Below, piece after piece: positions 33,253-44,889 of a stretch of 64,000 nt of DNA (positions within the stretch are counted from its first letter, which is position 1; each line of letters starts with the position of its first letter). The stretch spans positions 71,354,260 to 71,418,259 of the forward strand of contig OZ026525.1 in assembly GCA_964019695.1 (NCBI GenBank), read 5' to 3'. Both the position numbers and the translations under genes were made by a program. The notes under the pieces are model-generated. The model saw only the letters and a list, made by a program, of their open reading frames with translations. It was not told where the DNA came from and did no database searches. Source of the stretch: Loripinus fragilis (lineage: Eukaryota > Mollusca > Bivalvia > Lucinida > Lucinidae).

Positions 33253-33936
33253 TCACAAATGAATTAGGGGATAACTGTATTCAATAATTTCATTTGGGTA
33301 GGTACATGTATATCGTCGGATATACATCGTCGGATATACTGTCGGAAATTTAGTTTTACGGCGAAGCGTCAGCAGGGCCGTAAACCGTGATTCCCCATTC
33401 TAATGGACTAGTAACATTTTTACTTAAAATAGTGGATACGTAGGATGTTGTGCTGCCAGCTGCATAAAACCACATGTCAGCCAAAGAAAAGCGACGTTAC
33501 GTAATGGCGTCTAGTTTGCGACAGATATATCTATTCGGACGTCGCGTTACATTTGCAAGCGATGCGAAAGTCCAGCTCCGCCCTGTTAAGTTTAAAAGAT
33601 AGTGCTATATGTTGTTATGCACGAAGAATGTTAATGTAATTTGATATAGGATAGGTTACATATCAAATGATCAGGTTTAACGAATTTAATTTTTGAGGTT
33701 AACCAGGCATCCTGATAAGAGAGCTCATTTAAACTTTAATTGTCTTGTTCTTAAGCCAATATTGTATTTAACAATCAACTTTGAATGGCTGTGGTCTGTA
33801 CCAACCGAAAAAGAAACCAGCAAGTAACTTAAAGTGATACCGATTAAATTTAGAACCGGCTGTACAATGTCACATACTGTGCCTAAACAAAGAAACGTCT
33901 CGTTGAACAGGTTCATTTGAGTATCTCAAGCATAAT
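33253..33936. other. no gene recognised
   Basis: CGTCGGATATAC is repeated at 33316-33345. A short ACGTCTCGTTGAACAGGTTC piece at 33896 resembles the MITE hairpin arm. Confidence 0.35.
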
Positions 33937-34175
33937 TGAGCCGTGACATGAGATTTCCAGCAATGTGGTATGTGCGACCAGCAAAGCCTCAGATCAGCCT
34001 TCGCATATGCGCAGTCTGATCAGAGCCTTTGCTAGTCGCTTGAAAATTCTATAAATATTAAGCTACTGGCTGAACATCATTTGGAGTTTCTAAGCTTAAA
34101 AGGAGGCGACACAGGCTCATCTGAGTCTGCATTTGGCAAAATGCCACATTGTTGGAAATCACATGTCACGGCTCA
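33937..34175. mobile_element. GAGCC-type MITE, copy 5
   Basis: Ends GAGCCGTGACATGAGATTTC and CATGTCACGGCTCAT. The central dyad is GATCAGCCTTCGCATATGCG followed by CAGTCTGATCAGAGC. Confidence 0.85.
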
Positions 34176-34484
34176 TATGTTTTGTTTCGGAATGATTACT
34201 TGTAGCACATTCCAGATACATCAGCCGTGAGATGGTCGCCTCGATGGCACAGTCACAGTATACATTTCCACAAAACTAAAACATATACAGTAAAACTACA
34301 AAGCAGTGAATACCATTGACACGATCGTCATTATTCCGTGCGTAATCATTAGAATCGCATCATTGAGGCTTTTCTCCCGGGTAATACGATCGTTTGAGCT
34401 TTAGTAACCACTTCGCCATACACCAGGTCCTCAGGGGGGTACTCTATGTTTTCCTCATACGTAGGCTCGGGCCCAGCATCTACC

Positions 34485-34802
34485 GTTCACCCCTAAAAAA
34501 TATCAGGAATTACAAGCACCCCAAAAAATATTTAAAATTTTAACAACCCCAAAAAATATCCCAATTATGTACCTTGACCTTAAACAAAAGACCCTTAAAT
34601 GCATAGAAATGACCCTCAAACTAGCCCAATTTTGTGATGACCCCCCAAAAAAATCCACAAAATCTTCATACCCCCAAAAAATATTCATTTTTCTGAAAAC
34701 CCCCAAAAAATTGAAATTTAGAATTTTGAACCCCAAAAAATAGCCCGAGCCTACGTACAGTATCTGTGAAAATATCAGAGTACCCCCCCCCCCCCCCCCC
34801 CC
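34485..34802. repeat. degenerate CCCCAAAAAATA repeat and C-run
   Basis: CCCCAAAAAATATT variants recur about eight times, mixed with AATTTTGAA words. A run of about 19 C follows at 34784-34802. Minus-strand frames here are low-complexity artefacts. Confidence 0.8.
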
Positions 34803-35672
34803 AGCCTGGGACAAGGTCCTGCTTTAACCTTCCATTAGCAATTACATGTACATGTATTAACTTTTTGTTTTCTAGAATTTTTACCCTTTTATCAATATTT
34901 TCTTCGGCCATTCTGTTTTGTTCATTATAAATGATATTTTCAGAAGTTCTCAGCTTATGAGGGCCACGTCGGCTTATCACACAATCTTCCTAATAGTTCC
35001 ATTGTGCTCTCATGTAGGACCTTGAATATTGTACTATGCTCTCGTTGCATCGATTAGTGTCTGAGACTGGGTCAGCTGTTGAACTTTGCTTTGTTAAAAT
35101 AAATAAATAAGAAATAAATAGATCAGATACGTTTTAAAAAAGTCCTTTTCTTAACAATGAAACTCCTTTCCGTAAGACAAATTTCTGCAATTTCCGTTAA
35201 ATATCATTTCAAAAACGATTTATAAGGCATATATTGATGGATTTATATCGTTTTACTTCAGTTTTAAAATATTAAATACCAAACATAACCTAATAAATAG
35301 TTTTAGCGATAATATAAGTCCTTTTCGCAAAAATAAACTCCGTCTTTACGCGAAAAGGAGTCCTTTCACCCGAAGCCTGATATACACTATTAAAAGTGTC
35401 ATTGCAGTCAGGTGACATAAGTGTAGTGACATAAGTGTATTGTAAGTTTTGATAAAACAGGCACACTCTTGCTAATCGGGGTATGTTAGCCATGCTAAGA
35501 AAAAACCCTGATTTTAATGAAATAACAAATGCGCTTACCAATCTGCGCGCTTACCAGTCTGCGCATTGTGCAATCTTTAACTAAGATTTATGTACTTTTC
35601 GCAAAAATGTTCAAAGTTTTCAAACAAACACCAATGCTGACGTATTCGGTGGAGCTCAATGTTTAGATTTGA
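34803..35672. other. no recognised feature
   Basis: AT-rich sequence with short frames only. Confidence 0.35.
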
Positions 35673-35917
35673 TTTTAGCCAGTGCATGAAATTTCCAACA
35701 ATGTGGTATGTGTGACCAGCAAGGCCTCAGATCAGCCTGCGCATACGCGCAGTCTGATCAGAGCCTTTACTAGTCGCTTGACTCGAGTAGTCTATGATTG
35801 TTAAGTTACTGACTGAACACCATTTGGAGTTTCTAAGTTTACATGAGACTGTAGAGGCTCGTCCGAGTCCACACATGTCAAAATGCCACATTGTTGGAAA
35901 TCACATGTCACGGCTCA
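35673..35917. mobile_element. GAGCC-type MITE, copy 6
   Basis: Left end AGCCAGTGCATGAAATTTCC, right end CATGTCACGGCTCAC, centre GATCAGCCTGCGCATACGCG. Confidence 0.85.
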
Positions 35918-36077
35918 CTTGATTCTTATCTTCATCCATACTTTGTATATTAGAGCAGAGAAGGCTCTGATGAGACTCGCCTTAGCCTTCCATGCACGAA
36001 AACGCGATAAATACAAGTAACGAAACCAAGTACTGGCCCTCGTACACATATACGTAATTTTGCAGACTTGAAATGAT

Positions 36078-36452
36078 TTAAAGCTGCATTGTCTGTAACT
36101 TTTTATCTTTTTAATTTTAGAACTAATGTTTCTATTTTTCAAGAACACAGTAAAAAACCTAAAATTCAGGTATACATTTTACCAATTTCGTAAATCTTAA
36201 CAACTTATCAGTATCAAAACAGCGGTATTTAGGTTAAAATAAGCTGTCTATAATTATTGGAGGGACGCAAATAATAACCAACAAGAGAAAAACACACCTG
36301 TTTTTATAAGATAATTCACTTTTCCGTGCAGTTTTCAGCTAAGGTGAACAGATTTATTGTGAAAACATAACTTCATTCTACTTTTACAAATGATTTAAAA
36401 AGAAAATAAAAAGTTTCGAAAAATGTTCAAAGTTGCAGATCTACTCTCTTTA
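36078..36452 (+). mobile_element. TTAA-flanked MITE, copy 3
   Basis: TTAA at 36078-36081 and 36449-36452. Left end AGCTGCATTGTCTGTAAC. The interior matches copy 2 almost throughout; the last 12 bp at the right end have diverged. Confidence 0.85.
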
Positions 36453-37499
36453 ACATTCCACAACATCCACAGGCAGCACAGATCACAATCAGACAGCTGA
36501 ATTTGATGAATAATTGAGTACACTATACAGCCAGACGAGATGTCAAAAAGTGAAGTATTTTAAGTGGGAAATAGTTTAAATCCAGACATGGCACGATATT
36601 TTGAAAACAAAAACCTTAGTGAGAAACGTTTTCAAGTCTAAAAAATCACCAGCAAAGACAAGCCACACAGAAATTCTTCTTACTCCGCACTATAACACGA
36701 GTACTATCTAAATGCTCTGGATTAACTTTGCAATTAACTGGTTTCTTTGTTTGGCGAACGTTAACTTCTTTTTCTACTTTCGAGGCGGGATGTCGTGGGT
36801 TCGAACCCTGTCCGCACCATATCAAATGTGTAAAAAGGCGTACTAGGAGCTCCCTGGCTGACGCTCGCATAAAAGGGATCGCGTTAGGCAGGTAAGTATA
36901 TGTTTAAGATAGTGTTATGTTACAGTAATAGCTCAACAGAGCTACTGTTGTCTAGCTCAAATAGTCGACGTTTAACAAACTTCTCAACGTCGAGAAACGA
37001 CATAGGAACCGCCTGAGATTCGAACTCGTTATCCCTAGACGTGCAGTCAAACACAATGACAACTTAATCGGGTCACATAACTTACTCGTGTATATAAATG
37101 AGAGTGAGCTGGCTGTGGTGGGGAGCAAAAGTATTTGATACGTTTATGTACATTATTAACCAAACGTGCACGCATATCTCACATACCCGGCCTGAGGCAT
37201 ATCCTTCTGCCCTAAACATTATTTAATATACAATACCATAACTGATGTGGGTAAAGCTCATTTTTAACCGTTCTTAAAAGCAAACGTAATTATTTATATT
37301 CTCTACTCTAAGCATATATGTCGCATATATCGCCTGAACACAAACACATGCAATTGTAATAATCAATAGATACTGTCGTGTGAATCTCTCGTGCATTTTT
37401 TTGCGCAAATTCAATCATTTTCATTCGTTTCATTCTAGAAATCACATTTCAAAAAGTGGACGGTTGGCATTTTCGTTGAGTGTATTTGGCCTGCCAGGC
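36453..37499. other. two tRNA-like scraps, otherwise nothing recognised
   Basis: A B-box-like GTGGGTTCGAACCC lies at 36796 (plus strand). A minus-strand GAGTTCGAATCTCAGGCGG lies near 37012-37036 with GACCCGATTAAGTTGTC upstream of it. Neither folds into a clean tRNA. Confidence 0.4.
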
Positions 37500-37607
37500 T
37501 ATCATCAGCCCTGAATGATGTTTTAATGTGGCATGGCTCAACCAGGGTACAGTAAACATACGCCACAGAAACATGATCTATTGAGAAATGAAAAGAAAGC
37601 TAAGAAG

Positions 37608-37656
37608 ATGGGAGCTCTACGTGTGCTGTGTTTGGTTTTCCTTATTCATTACACAT
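37608..37656 (+). CDS. small secreted cationic protein, gene 2, exon 1 (signal peptide)
   Basis: ATG at 37608 opens a 49-nt exon, MGALRVLCLVFLIHYT, a signal-peptide-like start. It is followed directly by a GTAAGT donor (37657-37662) and ends in phase 1, matching the phase-1 acceptor of exon 2 at 46030; the junction codon becomes TTT (Phe). The frame is open upstream to 37533, but the upstream part is hydrophilic and the shorter start gives the better signal peptide and equals gene 1 exon 1 in length. Two upstream ATGs in other frames (one a 3-codon uORF, ATGATCTATTGA at 37573) are conserved in the duplicated unit and could dampen translation. Confidence 0.65.
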
Positions 37657-37704
37657 GTAAGTTATTTCAGTTTGAAACATACATATATTCAAATCTAATC
37701 CATA

Positions 37705-38188
37705 ATGATTCTATTGTTGTTACTTCATTGTTTATTGTTGCTCCAATTCTGGGGGTTCTTTGTAAGTTCCTTGTTTTGTTCTGCTGTACTTTGTGTCTTC
37801 TAGGTTTGCAATCATCTTGGCTTACATCCTCGGTAACGCCAGGCGTTACCCATTCCGTTCCCACTGCATTCACGCGGTAACACCAGGCGTGACCCATTCC
37901 ATTCCCACTGCATTCATGCAGTAACACCAGGCGTGACCCATTCCGTTCCCACTGCATTCATGCATTAACACCAGGCGTGACCCATTCCGTTCCCACTGCA
38001 TTCATTATGAATGCAGTGGGAACGGAATGGGTCACATCATGAATGCAGTGGGAACGGAATAGGTCACGCCTGGTGTTACCGGGGATAGAGAGCTGATTGT
38101 TTTGCTTTAATATTGTGGCTGTTATTGTTCTGTGGCTCTCTCTCACTCTTTCTGCATAGTGTCGTTGTGGTATTTCCTGATCATACTC
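37705..38188 (+). mobile_element. Penelope-like 3' tail in gene 2 intron 1
   Basis: TTTATTGTTGCTCCAATTCT, TTGCAATCATCTTGG, GATAGAGAGCTGATTG and the terminal TTTCCTGATCATACTCAC follow the order seen in the tails at 27660-27850 and (inverted) 63086-63340. No RT part. A palindromic minisatellite has expanded within it (37850-38085). Confidence 0.65.
37850..38085. repeat. ~43-bp minisatellite with a head-to-head inversion
   Basis: The unit carries TAACACCAGGCGTGACCC and ATTCCGTTCCCACTGCATTC. About four direct units are followed, from near 38007, by two units in inverse orientation (GAATGCAGTGGGAACGGAAT), forming a large palindrome around ATTCATTATGAATG. Confidence 0.9.
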
Positions 38189-38283
38189 ACGATCTCATCG
38201 GCCCTGAATGATGGTTTAATGCAGGGTACAGCAAACATACGCCACAGAAACATGATCTATTGAGAAATGAAAAGAAGGCTAAA

Positions 38284-38332
38284 ATGAGAGCTTTCCGTGT
38301 GATGTGTTTGGTTTTCCTTATCCATTACACAT
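38284..38332 (+). pseudogene. duplicate of gene 2 exon 1, donor site lost
   Basis: It encodes MRAFRVMCLVFLIHYT, aligned residue for residue with the exon at 37608. The donor reads ATAAGT instead of GTAAGT, so normal splicing from it is unlikely. Its coding frame is still open through the exon, so either loss is recent or a nearby site is used. It lies between exon 1 and exon 2 of gene 2. Confidence 0.7.
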
Positions 38333-38656
38333 ATAAGTTATTTTAATTTGAAATATACAATCCAATCTAATCCAGAGTGATTCTGAAGTTGTTATTTCAT
38401 TGTTTTATATTTTTTTCAAATTGTAGGGGTTCTTTTTAAGTGCCTTGTTTTGTTGTGCTGTACTTTGTGTCTTCTAGGTTTGCAATCATCTTGGCTGACA
38501 TCCTCGGTAACACAAGGCGTGACCCATTCCGTTCCTACTGCATTCATGCTTGGCTATTTATGAACAAAATCAAAGAAATGCCGAATGACTTTAGATAAGG
38601 AAATGCTCTAGGTCTGTATTTTAACCATTTAAGCCTAGTGTCCTTTTTGTGGAACG

Positions 38657-38730
38657 TAAGCAAACAGTGCAAAACCAAATCAGACGCCGCAATGCGCGGC
38701 GTCTGATCAGTTTCTCCACAGTTTGCTTAC
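38657..38730. repeat. hairpin repeat (GCAAACAGTG ends)
   Basis: GTAAGCAAACAGTGCA faces CACAGTTTGCTTAC. The inner arm AATCAGACGCCGC faces GCGGCGTCTGATCAG. Related to the palindrome family at 15187. Confidence 0.8.
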
Positions 38731-40479
38731 AGAATGTTCTGTTAAATTTCAAACAAAAAGTGAAAATACCACCTGACCACCCTAAAAACGGAAATGAACA
38801 AATTCAATTGATAATAGTTGGAAATTCCATTCGGCTTAAATGGTTTAAAGAAAGTAGAAAAAAAGTATTGTGTGTACTTTAATCTTCGCATTTCAGTATG
38901 CAGTTCGTATGGCCTTTATCTAGAAAGTATGTTCTGCGTGTCATCATTTTGGATTGTATTACTAAATGTAATTAGATATAGTCGCCATCTAATGTACACA
39001 ACCTTTTCACTTGTGTATTGATATCAGATAGCAATGCAATATCGCCTTACGTTCCTCATAGTCCGGTAGGAAACTAGATCTGGAACTTTTTTCCTTCTTC
39101 TTGATTCTTGTTGCGGTCGGCCGTGGCCGGCCGCTTATATAAACATCATTCAAAACACACATCAAATTCAGGTTTTGACCGAAGCTTTATGCCGTGCTCA
39201 GGCTATATTTTATTCGCTGCCGAACAACGAGTGGGGTACCAAATATCGTGGGTTGACCTACAGCGCGAAGTAAACTGTCCGTGAAATTTGCTAATTTCAC
39301 AAAGAAGGCGTCAATTTGCCCAGTCGCTGATATAAACGCAATAAGTATTAGCTTTTCAAAAAAGCTGGCGAAAGTTAAACGTCCCAAAGTCAAAACGTCC
39401 TTGATTTGCAAAGAGTGCAAGCGAACTTCACATCAGTAAACGTACTTCTGTGGTTGTCATCCACATCTGATTACATAGAATTACTATGAATTCAGGCACT
39501 GTCTTATGACGGTCATGACAAACAGGTTTTATGCCCCCAAATGGAGACATATAGTAATAAAACTGACTGTCCTTAGTGTCCTAGGTGTTTGAGTGTTCTT
39601 ATCATATGCGGTGTATATCTCCTATATTATTTTAGGCAGGAATGCCAAAATTCGTGTTTTAATGCATTTAGGGTCATGGAGCATCACGCACCTTTACCAC
39701 TGCCATCAGATCTAGAAAAATCGTGTCCACGAGCATACATCCTAGGAATCCCAAATTTGATTTGTGAACACATCTTGGGGTCACGGAGTCTGTACATATA
39801 CAGTTAAGCGACCACTGTGACCTTGATTTTCTGGCATTAGTTTTAAGAAAAATGTGCTGTCTAGTGTTGTCAAATGATTTTCCATAAATGTGTCGCATGC
39901 TAGATACATTACCATAACATACCATGATTAAGCGGGTGCTTTCAAAAGATCAAGCAACAACTCGCTGGAAGCATGTGTTAAATGGTAACAAATCACAGTT
40001 CAGATGTTAATAACCAGGGCTTAGAATAAATCTACATGGATAAGCTCTAGGAGTTCAAAATGGAAGCATGCAGTGGGCAAGAATACATACAATGATAGGG
40101 CTAAGCGACCGCCAGCTTTTTTGAAAAGCTAATACTTGTTGTTTAGGCATTGTACTTGATGCATCCAACTGATGCGACTCTGGCATCATTGAGCGTTTTG
40201 AAATATTAAAGATGGCGCCCATGATGGCTGTCCGTTCGGCTTCTAAGACCTAAATGGTAAAGCATTTTATTTAGGCTTTTTTTGGAATTTTTAAGACTAA
40301 GTCATACAAAAGATTAAATAGATGGAACATTGTTTTGATTAATAATGTTGAAATATTTAAGATGGTGGCCAAAATAGCCGCCATTTTAAAGCAAAATCCA
40401 GTCTAAAATTAAATAACTATTTTCTGAGGTGTTCAAAAGTATCTGTATTTCGAGAATTTGACTGGCATGTTGTTATTTT
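38731..40479. other. intron of gene 2, no recognised exon
   Basis: A GGCCGTGGCCGGCC palindrome lies at 39120. AAGATGGCGCCCATGATGGC and AAGATGGTGGCCAAAATAGC near 40210 and 40360 look like copies of an old simple repeat. Frames up to 83 codons show no features. Confidence 0.35.
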
Positions 40480-41157
40480 ACAGCGATGTTAAATATTAAG
40501 ATGACGGCCGAGATGATGACAGTAAGGGATTTGCATGCTGCAGATGCTCGTTACCATCTTGACTGCTGGTCAGGTGCAACTGCACCAAACATGTCTGCTG
40601 ATTGGGTCGCCAATCAAAGACATGGCTTTTGGACGGATGCATACAACTGTAAAAAAACAGGTCTCCTGGTCTGGTGCAGATGTAACAGCCATAATCAGTT
40701 ATCTGTCATATTAACTGTAAATTGCTGCATGTTGCCTGATAAACATGGTCTATCTCACGTCATGTGCCTTTATCAGGCCATGATGACGTTTAACTTTTTG
40801 AATGACATCACTAATGACGCTGAATCAACACAAAAATCGAAAATTACGACATAATCGCTAGTTTGAAGAGTGAAACAATGGGCAAACTGATAAAACGAAA
40901 ACCATGTTCGCGTCTTACCAGGCTCGACTTTGAGAACGCAAGCCTCGCGGTGTCACAGGCGTTCTCAAGGTCTTGCCTGGTAAACTTTATAGGCCTATAT
41001 AGAAAATATGCACACTCTAGTTTCAGTTCTTTGATGCAGTCTTTGCTTCCAAAGGATATCCTTTTAAGAACATATTTATATTAAAAGACACTCACCTAGC
41101 ATTATCTATTTACTGCCAGTCTGATGCAAATACAACGGACAGCACAAACATGAACGG

Positions 41158-41335
41158 AGCCCAATTGGTGGATTGTTAGACTCGGTGTCGACGGGTCGTG
41201 AGTTCGAGAGGCACTGTATGTGTCCTTGAGCCAGACACTTTATCCTCTGCCTAGCACTGGTTCAACCCAGGAAGACAGGAACTCGTCTGGATACGAATGA
41301 AAAAATGGATGATTGAAGCGTAAAGCATAAATACA
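41158..41335 (+). mobile_element. tRNA-headed SINE inserted in the minisatellite
   Basis: The head CCAATTGGTGGATTGTTAGA with GTGAGTTCGAG is degenerate. The body TGTGTCCTTGAGCCAGACAC and CTAGCACTGGTTCAACCC is clear; the tail is AAATACAAACAAACA. Confidence 0.75.
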
Positions 41336-41557
41336 AACAAACATGAGTGCTGGTCTGGTGAAAGTTTATAAAACACGCATGCTTGTAGGTGCAAGATTAA
41401 CAGACTTGACTGATGGTTATGTGCAACTCTCAAAGACATGGCTACTGGTCAGATGCCACTATTGTAGACGTGGTCTGGTACAACTGTAACAATCACGAGT
41501 ATCAGTAATAAACATTCTTTCTGGTCGGGTGCAAATTAACAGACATGGACGCTGATC

Positions 41558-41998
41558 ATTCGGAACTGCCACGGTCAATTCCGTGGAATCAGACCACGGA
41601 TGTACATAGAGGATCTACTTTGATAAGGCGGGTGATAACATGACGCTGGCGTTATATAACGTGACGCTGACGTCACAGAAACCATGTTAACACAATAACA
41701 AGTGTGATTGCAGCAAAACAAACGTGAAAAATGAAGTATATGTTTTTCAATAATATATCGCTAGCGATATTTACTGAAAATGCATAAGCTTCATTTATTC
41801 TGCTAATTAAACTTTTCGGATAACCAGAATAATCGATTTTAATAGAGCTGAACCCGCATGCTACAGAACTAATTTTCCATACGCCAGTTCCAGCTAACAA
41901 AATGGAGCTTTTTGGTACATAGTACTACGCGTAATGCTCATTACTTACACCCGAGCAATGGTTCGATTATGGGATTGTGGCGGACTTTCCCAAATGAA
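41558..41998 (-). mobile_element. ~450-bp noncoding repeat, copy A (inside the minisatellite)
   Basis: Inverse partner of 45515-45971. Shared landmarks are GGAATCAGACCACGGATGTA, GTGATTGCAGCAAAACAAAC, AAACTTTTTCGATAACC-type, AATCGATTTTAATAGAGCTG and CAAAATGGAGCTTTTTGGTA. No coding frame is common to both copies. Minisatellite units flank it, so it is a secondary insertion. Confidence 0.75.
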
Positions 41999-43160
41999 GG
42001 TATTACTGTTACAGACATGCATACTGAAAGTATGCAACTTATAATAAAGACATGGGTTTTAGTCGGTGCAACGGCAACATGCATGCGGGTGGTTTTGTGC
42101 AGCTGTACTGACCAGGGTACAAGTGAAGGGGAAATGGCTGCTGGTCTTAGGCAATTTTAAAAGACTGCTGGTTGAGTATAACAAGTTCATATGTGCTTGC
42201 TGGTCAAATGCAACTGTTTCAAACATTATCTGATGACAGGATGCAACTCTTGCAGACATGCCAGATAGGCGGATGTAACTGTAGCAAACCTACCTGGTGG
42301 TTAGGAGCCATGTTAAAAGTCATTGATGCTGCAACAGGCCTGCTACTCTTGTGAAAATGTTACAGATGTGAGTCTCTGTACCAGAAATGCATGCTGCTCC
42401 GTTGCCACATAAGTAAATATCAGTGGTGGAATAGATGTCTGTTGACCCAGTGGCAATAGTGTCTGCTAGTCTAGCGCAAGTATGCACGCTGGACAGGTGC
42501 AAATTAAACAAAAATGCATTCTGGCTGAGTCCAAAAGTACTCGATATTCCTGTTAGTTCCGTGCAATTGTAACATACATTATTGCTAGTGCGATGCAACA
42601 GTAACAGACATGTCCTACGGCCCTGAGTTGCAATACATATGGCTGCTAGTCGGTTAAACTTCAACAGATATGCCTGTAAAATCTGGTCCATTAAATATCA
42701 AAAGAGTCTGCTCAACCGTTGGCCCAACTAACACCATGATACTTAATCAGGCATAACGGTTGCTACGGTGCTAATGCAATAACTATGCCTGCTGGCCTAG
42801 TGCAAATGCTACAAGTATATCTGCTGTTTAAACACGCCTACTGGTTGAGTGCTGCTGAAAGACGAATGCTTGCTGGACAATTGTCAAGCAATCATTGCGT
42901 CTGCTGACTTTTTGCCACTCTATACAATATGTCTTCTGTTTTGGTGCATCACTATTAGCCATGCCTGCTGGTTAAGTGGCACTGTAACTGACATTTTGAC
43001 CAGTTAAGAGCAACCGGGTGAGGGATGTCTACAAGTCTGGTGTTACTATTACAGAGGTGTCATAACATCAGACATGCCTGCTGATCCGATTCGACTCAGT
43101 CAGATATGCTTTTTGTAAAGTGTAGCTCCAGGCAATGCTTTTGGTCTGTTACAAATGCAT

Positions 43161-44004
43161 CAGACATTGCCTACCTGTTGGGTACCCCTCCCACAGGTTT
43201 GTAAGAAATAGTCAGTTGCTATCTTGGATGCCATCTCAAAAATGCCAAATGATGGGTGATGCATGAGTGGCATCACTAGGATGTAATATGGATGATATAA
43301 ATTATTTGTTTTGTTATAAAAAAAAATATTTTTAGGTTCTGTTTGTGTATTTTTGAGAGTCATACTGTTAAAAGTGATTGTCCTATACAGGAAAATCATG
43401 GAATATTTAAAGATTTAATACAGAATGTTGTTTTACTTTACTAGTTTAACTGTTTGTTCTTGAGATATTGAAAAAAAGCTCTGAAAATGAAAAAAAGCTC
43501 TGAAAATGACCAGTCAACTGGTCATTTCCAGCGCTTTTTCGCCCCGAACCCTTAATCTGAAAAAGTTTCCCGTAAATCAACTAATACAAAAATTCTGGCC
43601 TTACTTACTAGCTGAGTGTCTTCAATTAGATTCCAACTGCACAGCAAACAATTTAAGAAAAAATAATAGATTTCAGACACTTTTTTCATGTCACATTATG
43701 CTTTCCCTCTTAATTGGCCATATTGGACGCAATCTTGGATATATCAAACTGCTCAGTCAATGGAGTCAGAGTGACATCACTCGGATATTTAAAGGACAAT
43801 GTATGCACTACAAGAATCAACAAAGAAACAAAGTTTAAAACTAAGTTCCAGGTCCTCCTAAAATTTGGCCAAATTCTGACGGACTACAAAATTAATGTAA
43901 CTCAGCAACATAAGATGACGAGCGAGCACAAAATTGTAATCCTTGACAAGATATTTTAGAGTTATGGTCCTTTGAAAATAGATTTCCTATGGCGTTTTGT
44001 CTGT
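43161..44004. other. intron of gene 2; small hairpin at 43476-43545
   Basis: AAAAAAGCTCTGAAAATGA occurs twice in tandem and then, after CCAGTCAACTGG, inverted as TCATTTCCAGCGCTTTTTC. A 110-codon frame at 43506-43838 has no recognised features. Confidence 0.4.
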
Positions 44005-44235
44005 GACTTTTTTCCTGCTCAACTCAACTGAGCAAGAAATTTCAATCGCTCATAAAAGCAAAATTACTTAAAAAAATAATATTTTTATTGCTTTAAAGCA
44101 CTCTGATAATAAATGTTAAAATGCCGACAAGTGTTGGCATTTTAACATTCCAACAAGTGTTGGCATTTTAATATTCATTAGCTGTATAGATTCCATATGT
44201 TCAGTTGAGTTGAGTATGAAAAAGGTTTTATAACC
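44005..44235. repeat. foldback repeat
   Basis: Outer arms CTTTTTTCCTGCTCAACTCA and TTGAGTTGAGTATGAAAAAG. An inner AAAATGCCGACAAGTGTTGG faces TGTTGGCATTTTAA. Next to it ATAACCTCGGGGCC is shared with the foldback near 54100. Confidence 0.65.
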
Positions 44236-44889
44236 TCGGGGCCTAGCATTTATATTGAACTTACCACTTCTCCATGATTCGGCTAGCACGAGAGGGTTTA
44301 GTACTTATCGCACGACTCAGTACACAATGCTCAGACGAGCATGCGCAGATGTGCAATCTCACCACAGACTTCACTGGTATTGAAGATGGTGAATTCAGAC
44401 CGAAAATTAGACATGTAACCACACTGTGTAACTGTGCATACATGTTTGAATGCTAAAAGTAGTTTCTTCAGGCATATACAATGAATAATATCAGTACAGG
44501 TCAAGAGAAAACTCATTCGATTTAAACTGACGAGAACTTAGCTAACTTATATTGTGCTGTGAGATTTTTCTCCTATTTAGCCAGTTTCAATGAGATTTTA
44601 GCAGAAAAAAGTGAGCACTGTGAATCCCTAAATATTTCGCTTATTCGCTTCACCACAGCGATAGAGGTATTTTTACGCAAACTTTATATTATATAAATGT
44701 AATTCAGCAACATTAGATGTAGAGCAGAAATATCCCCTGATATACGATATACGGGTCTAGATAAATCTGACCTCAGCCGGATCAAAGACTGGACCTGTCT
44801 ACTAAGTTGAACGTGAAACGTTACTCAGATTGTAGTGGTTATTTATGAACCAAATAGTCTACCTACTGTTCATGCTAGCGACGTTGAAT

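Larger units (their letters stand above)
37500..38570. repeat. segmental tandem duplication carrying gene 2 exon 1
   Basis: Unit 1 (37500-38188) and unit 2 (38189-38570) both begin with a CAGCCCTGAATGATG-type string, then CATACGCCACAGAAACATGA, the signal-peptide exon, and a Penelope-like 3' tail with CTGTACTTTGTGTCTTCTAG. Unit 2 starts exactly where the tail of unit 1 ends, so exon plus tail were duplicated together. Unit 1 also gained a palindromic minisatellite inside the tail; unit 2 stops at one GTAACACAAGGCGTGACCC copy. Confidence 0.8.
40480..43160. repeat. degenerate minisatellite (TGGTCTGGTGCAACTGTAAC / ACAGACATG)
   Basis: Variants of CTGCTGGTCTGGTGCAACTG and AACAGACATGCC recur every 35-45 bp through the region. 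The array is split by a SINE (41158-41335) and by a long repeat copy (41558-41998). Frames inside it, including one of 122 codons at 40486-40854 and a 123-codon minus-strand frame, follow the repeat and are not genes. Confidence 0.8.

Noticed and set aside
35960..36010. hammerhead ribozyme suggested by CTGATGAG followed by CGAAAACG
   Set aside because: The stretch between them does not form the required stem II, and flanks do not pair.
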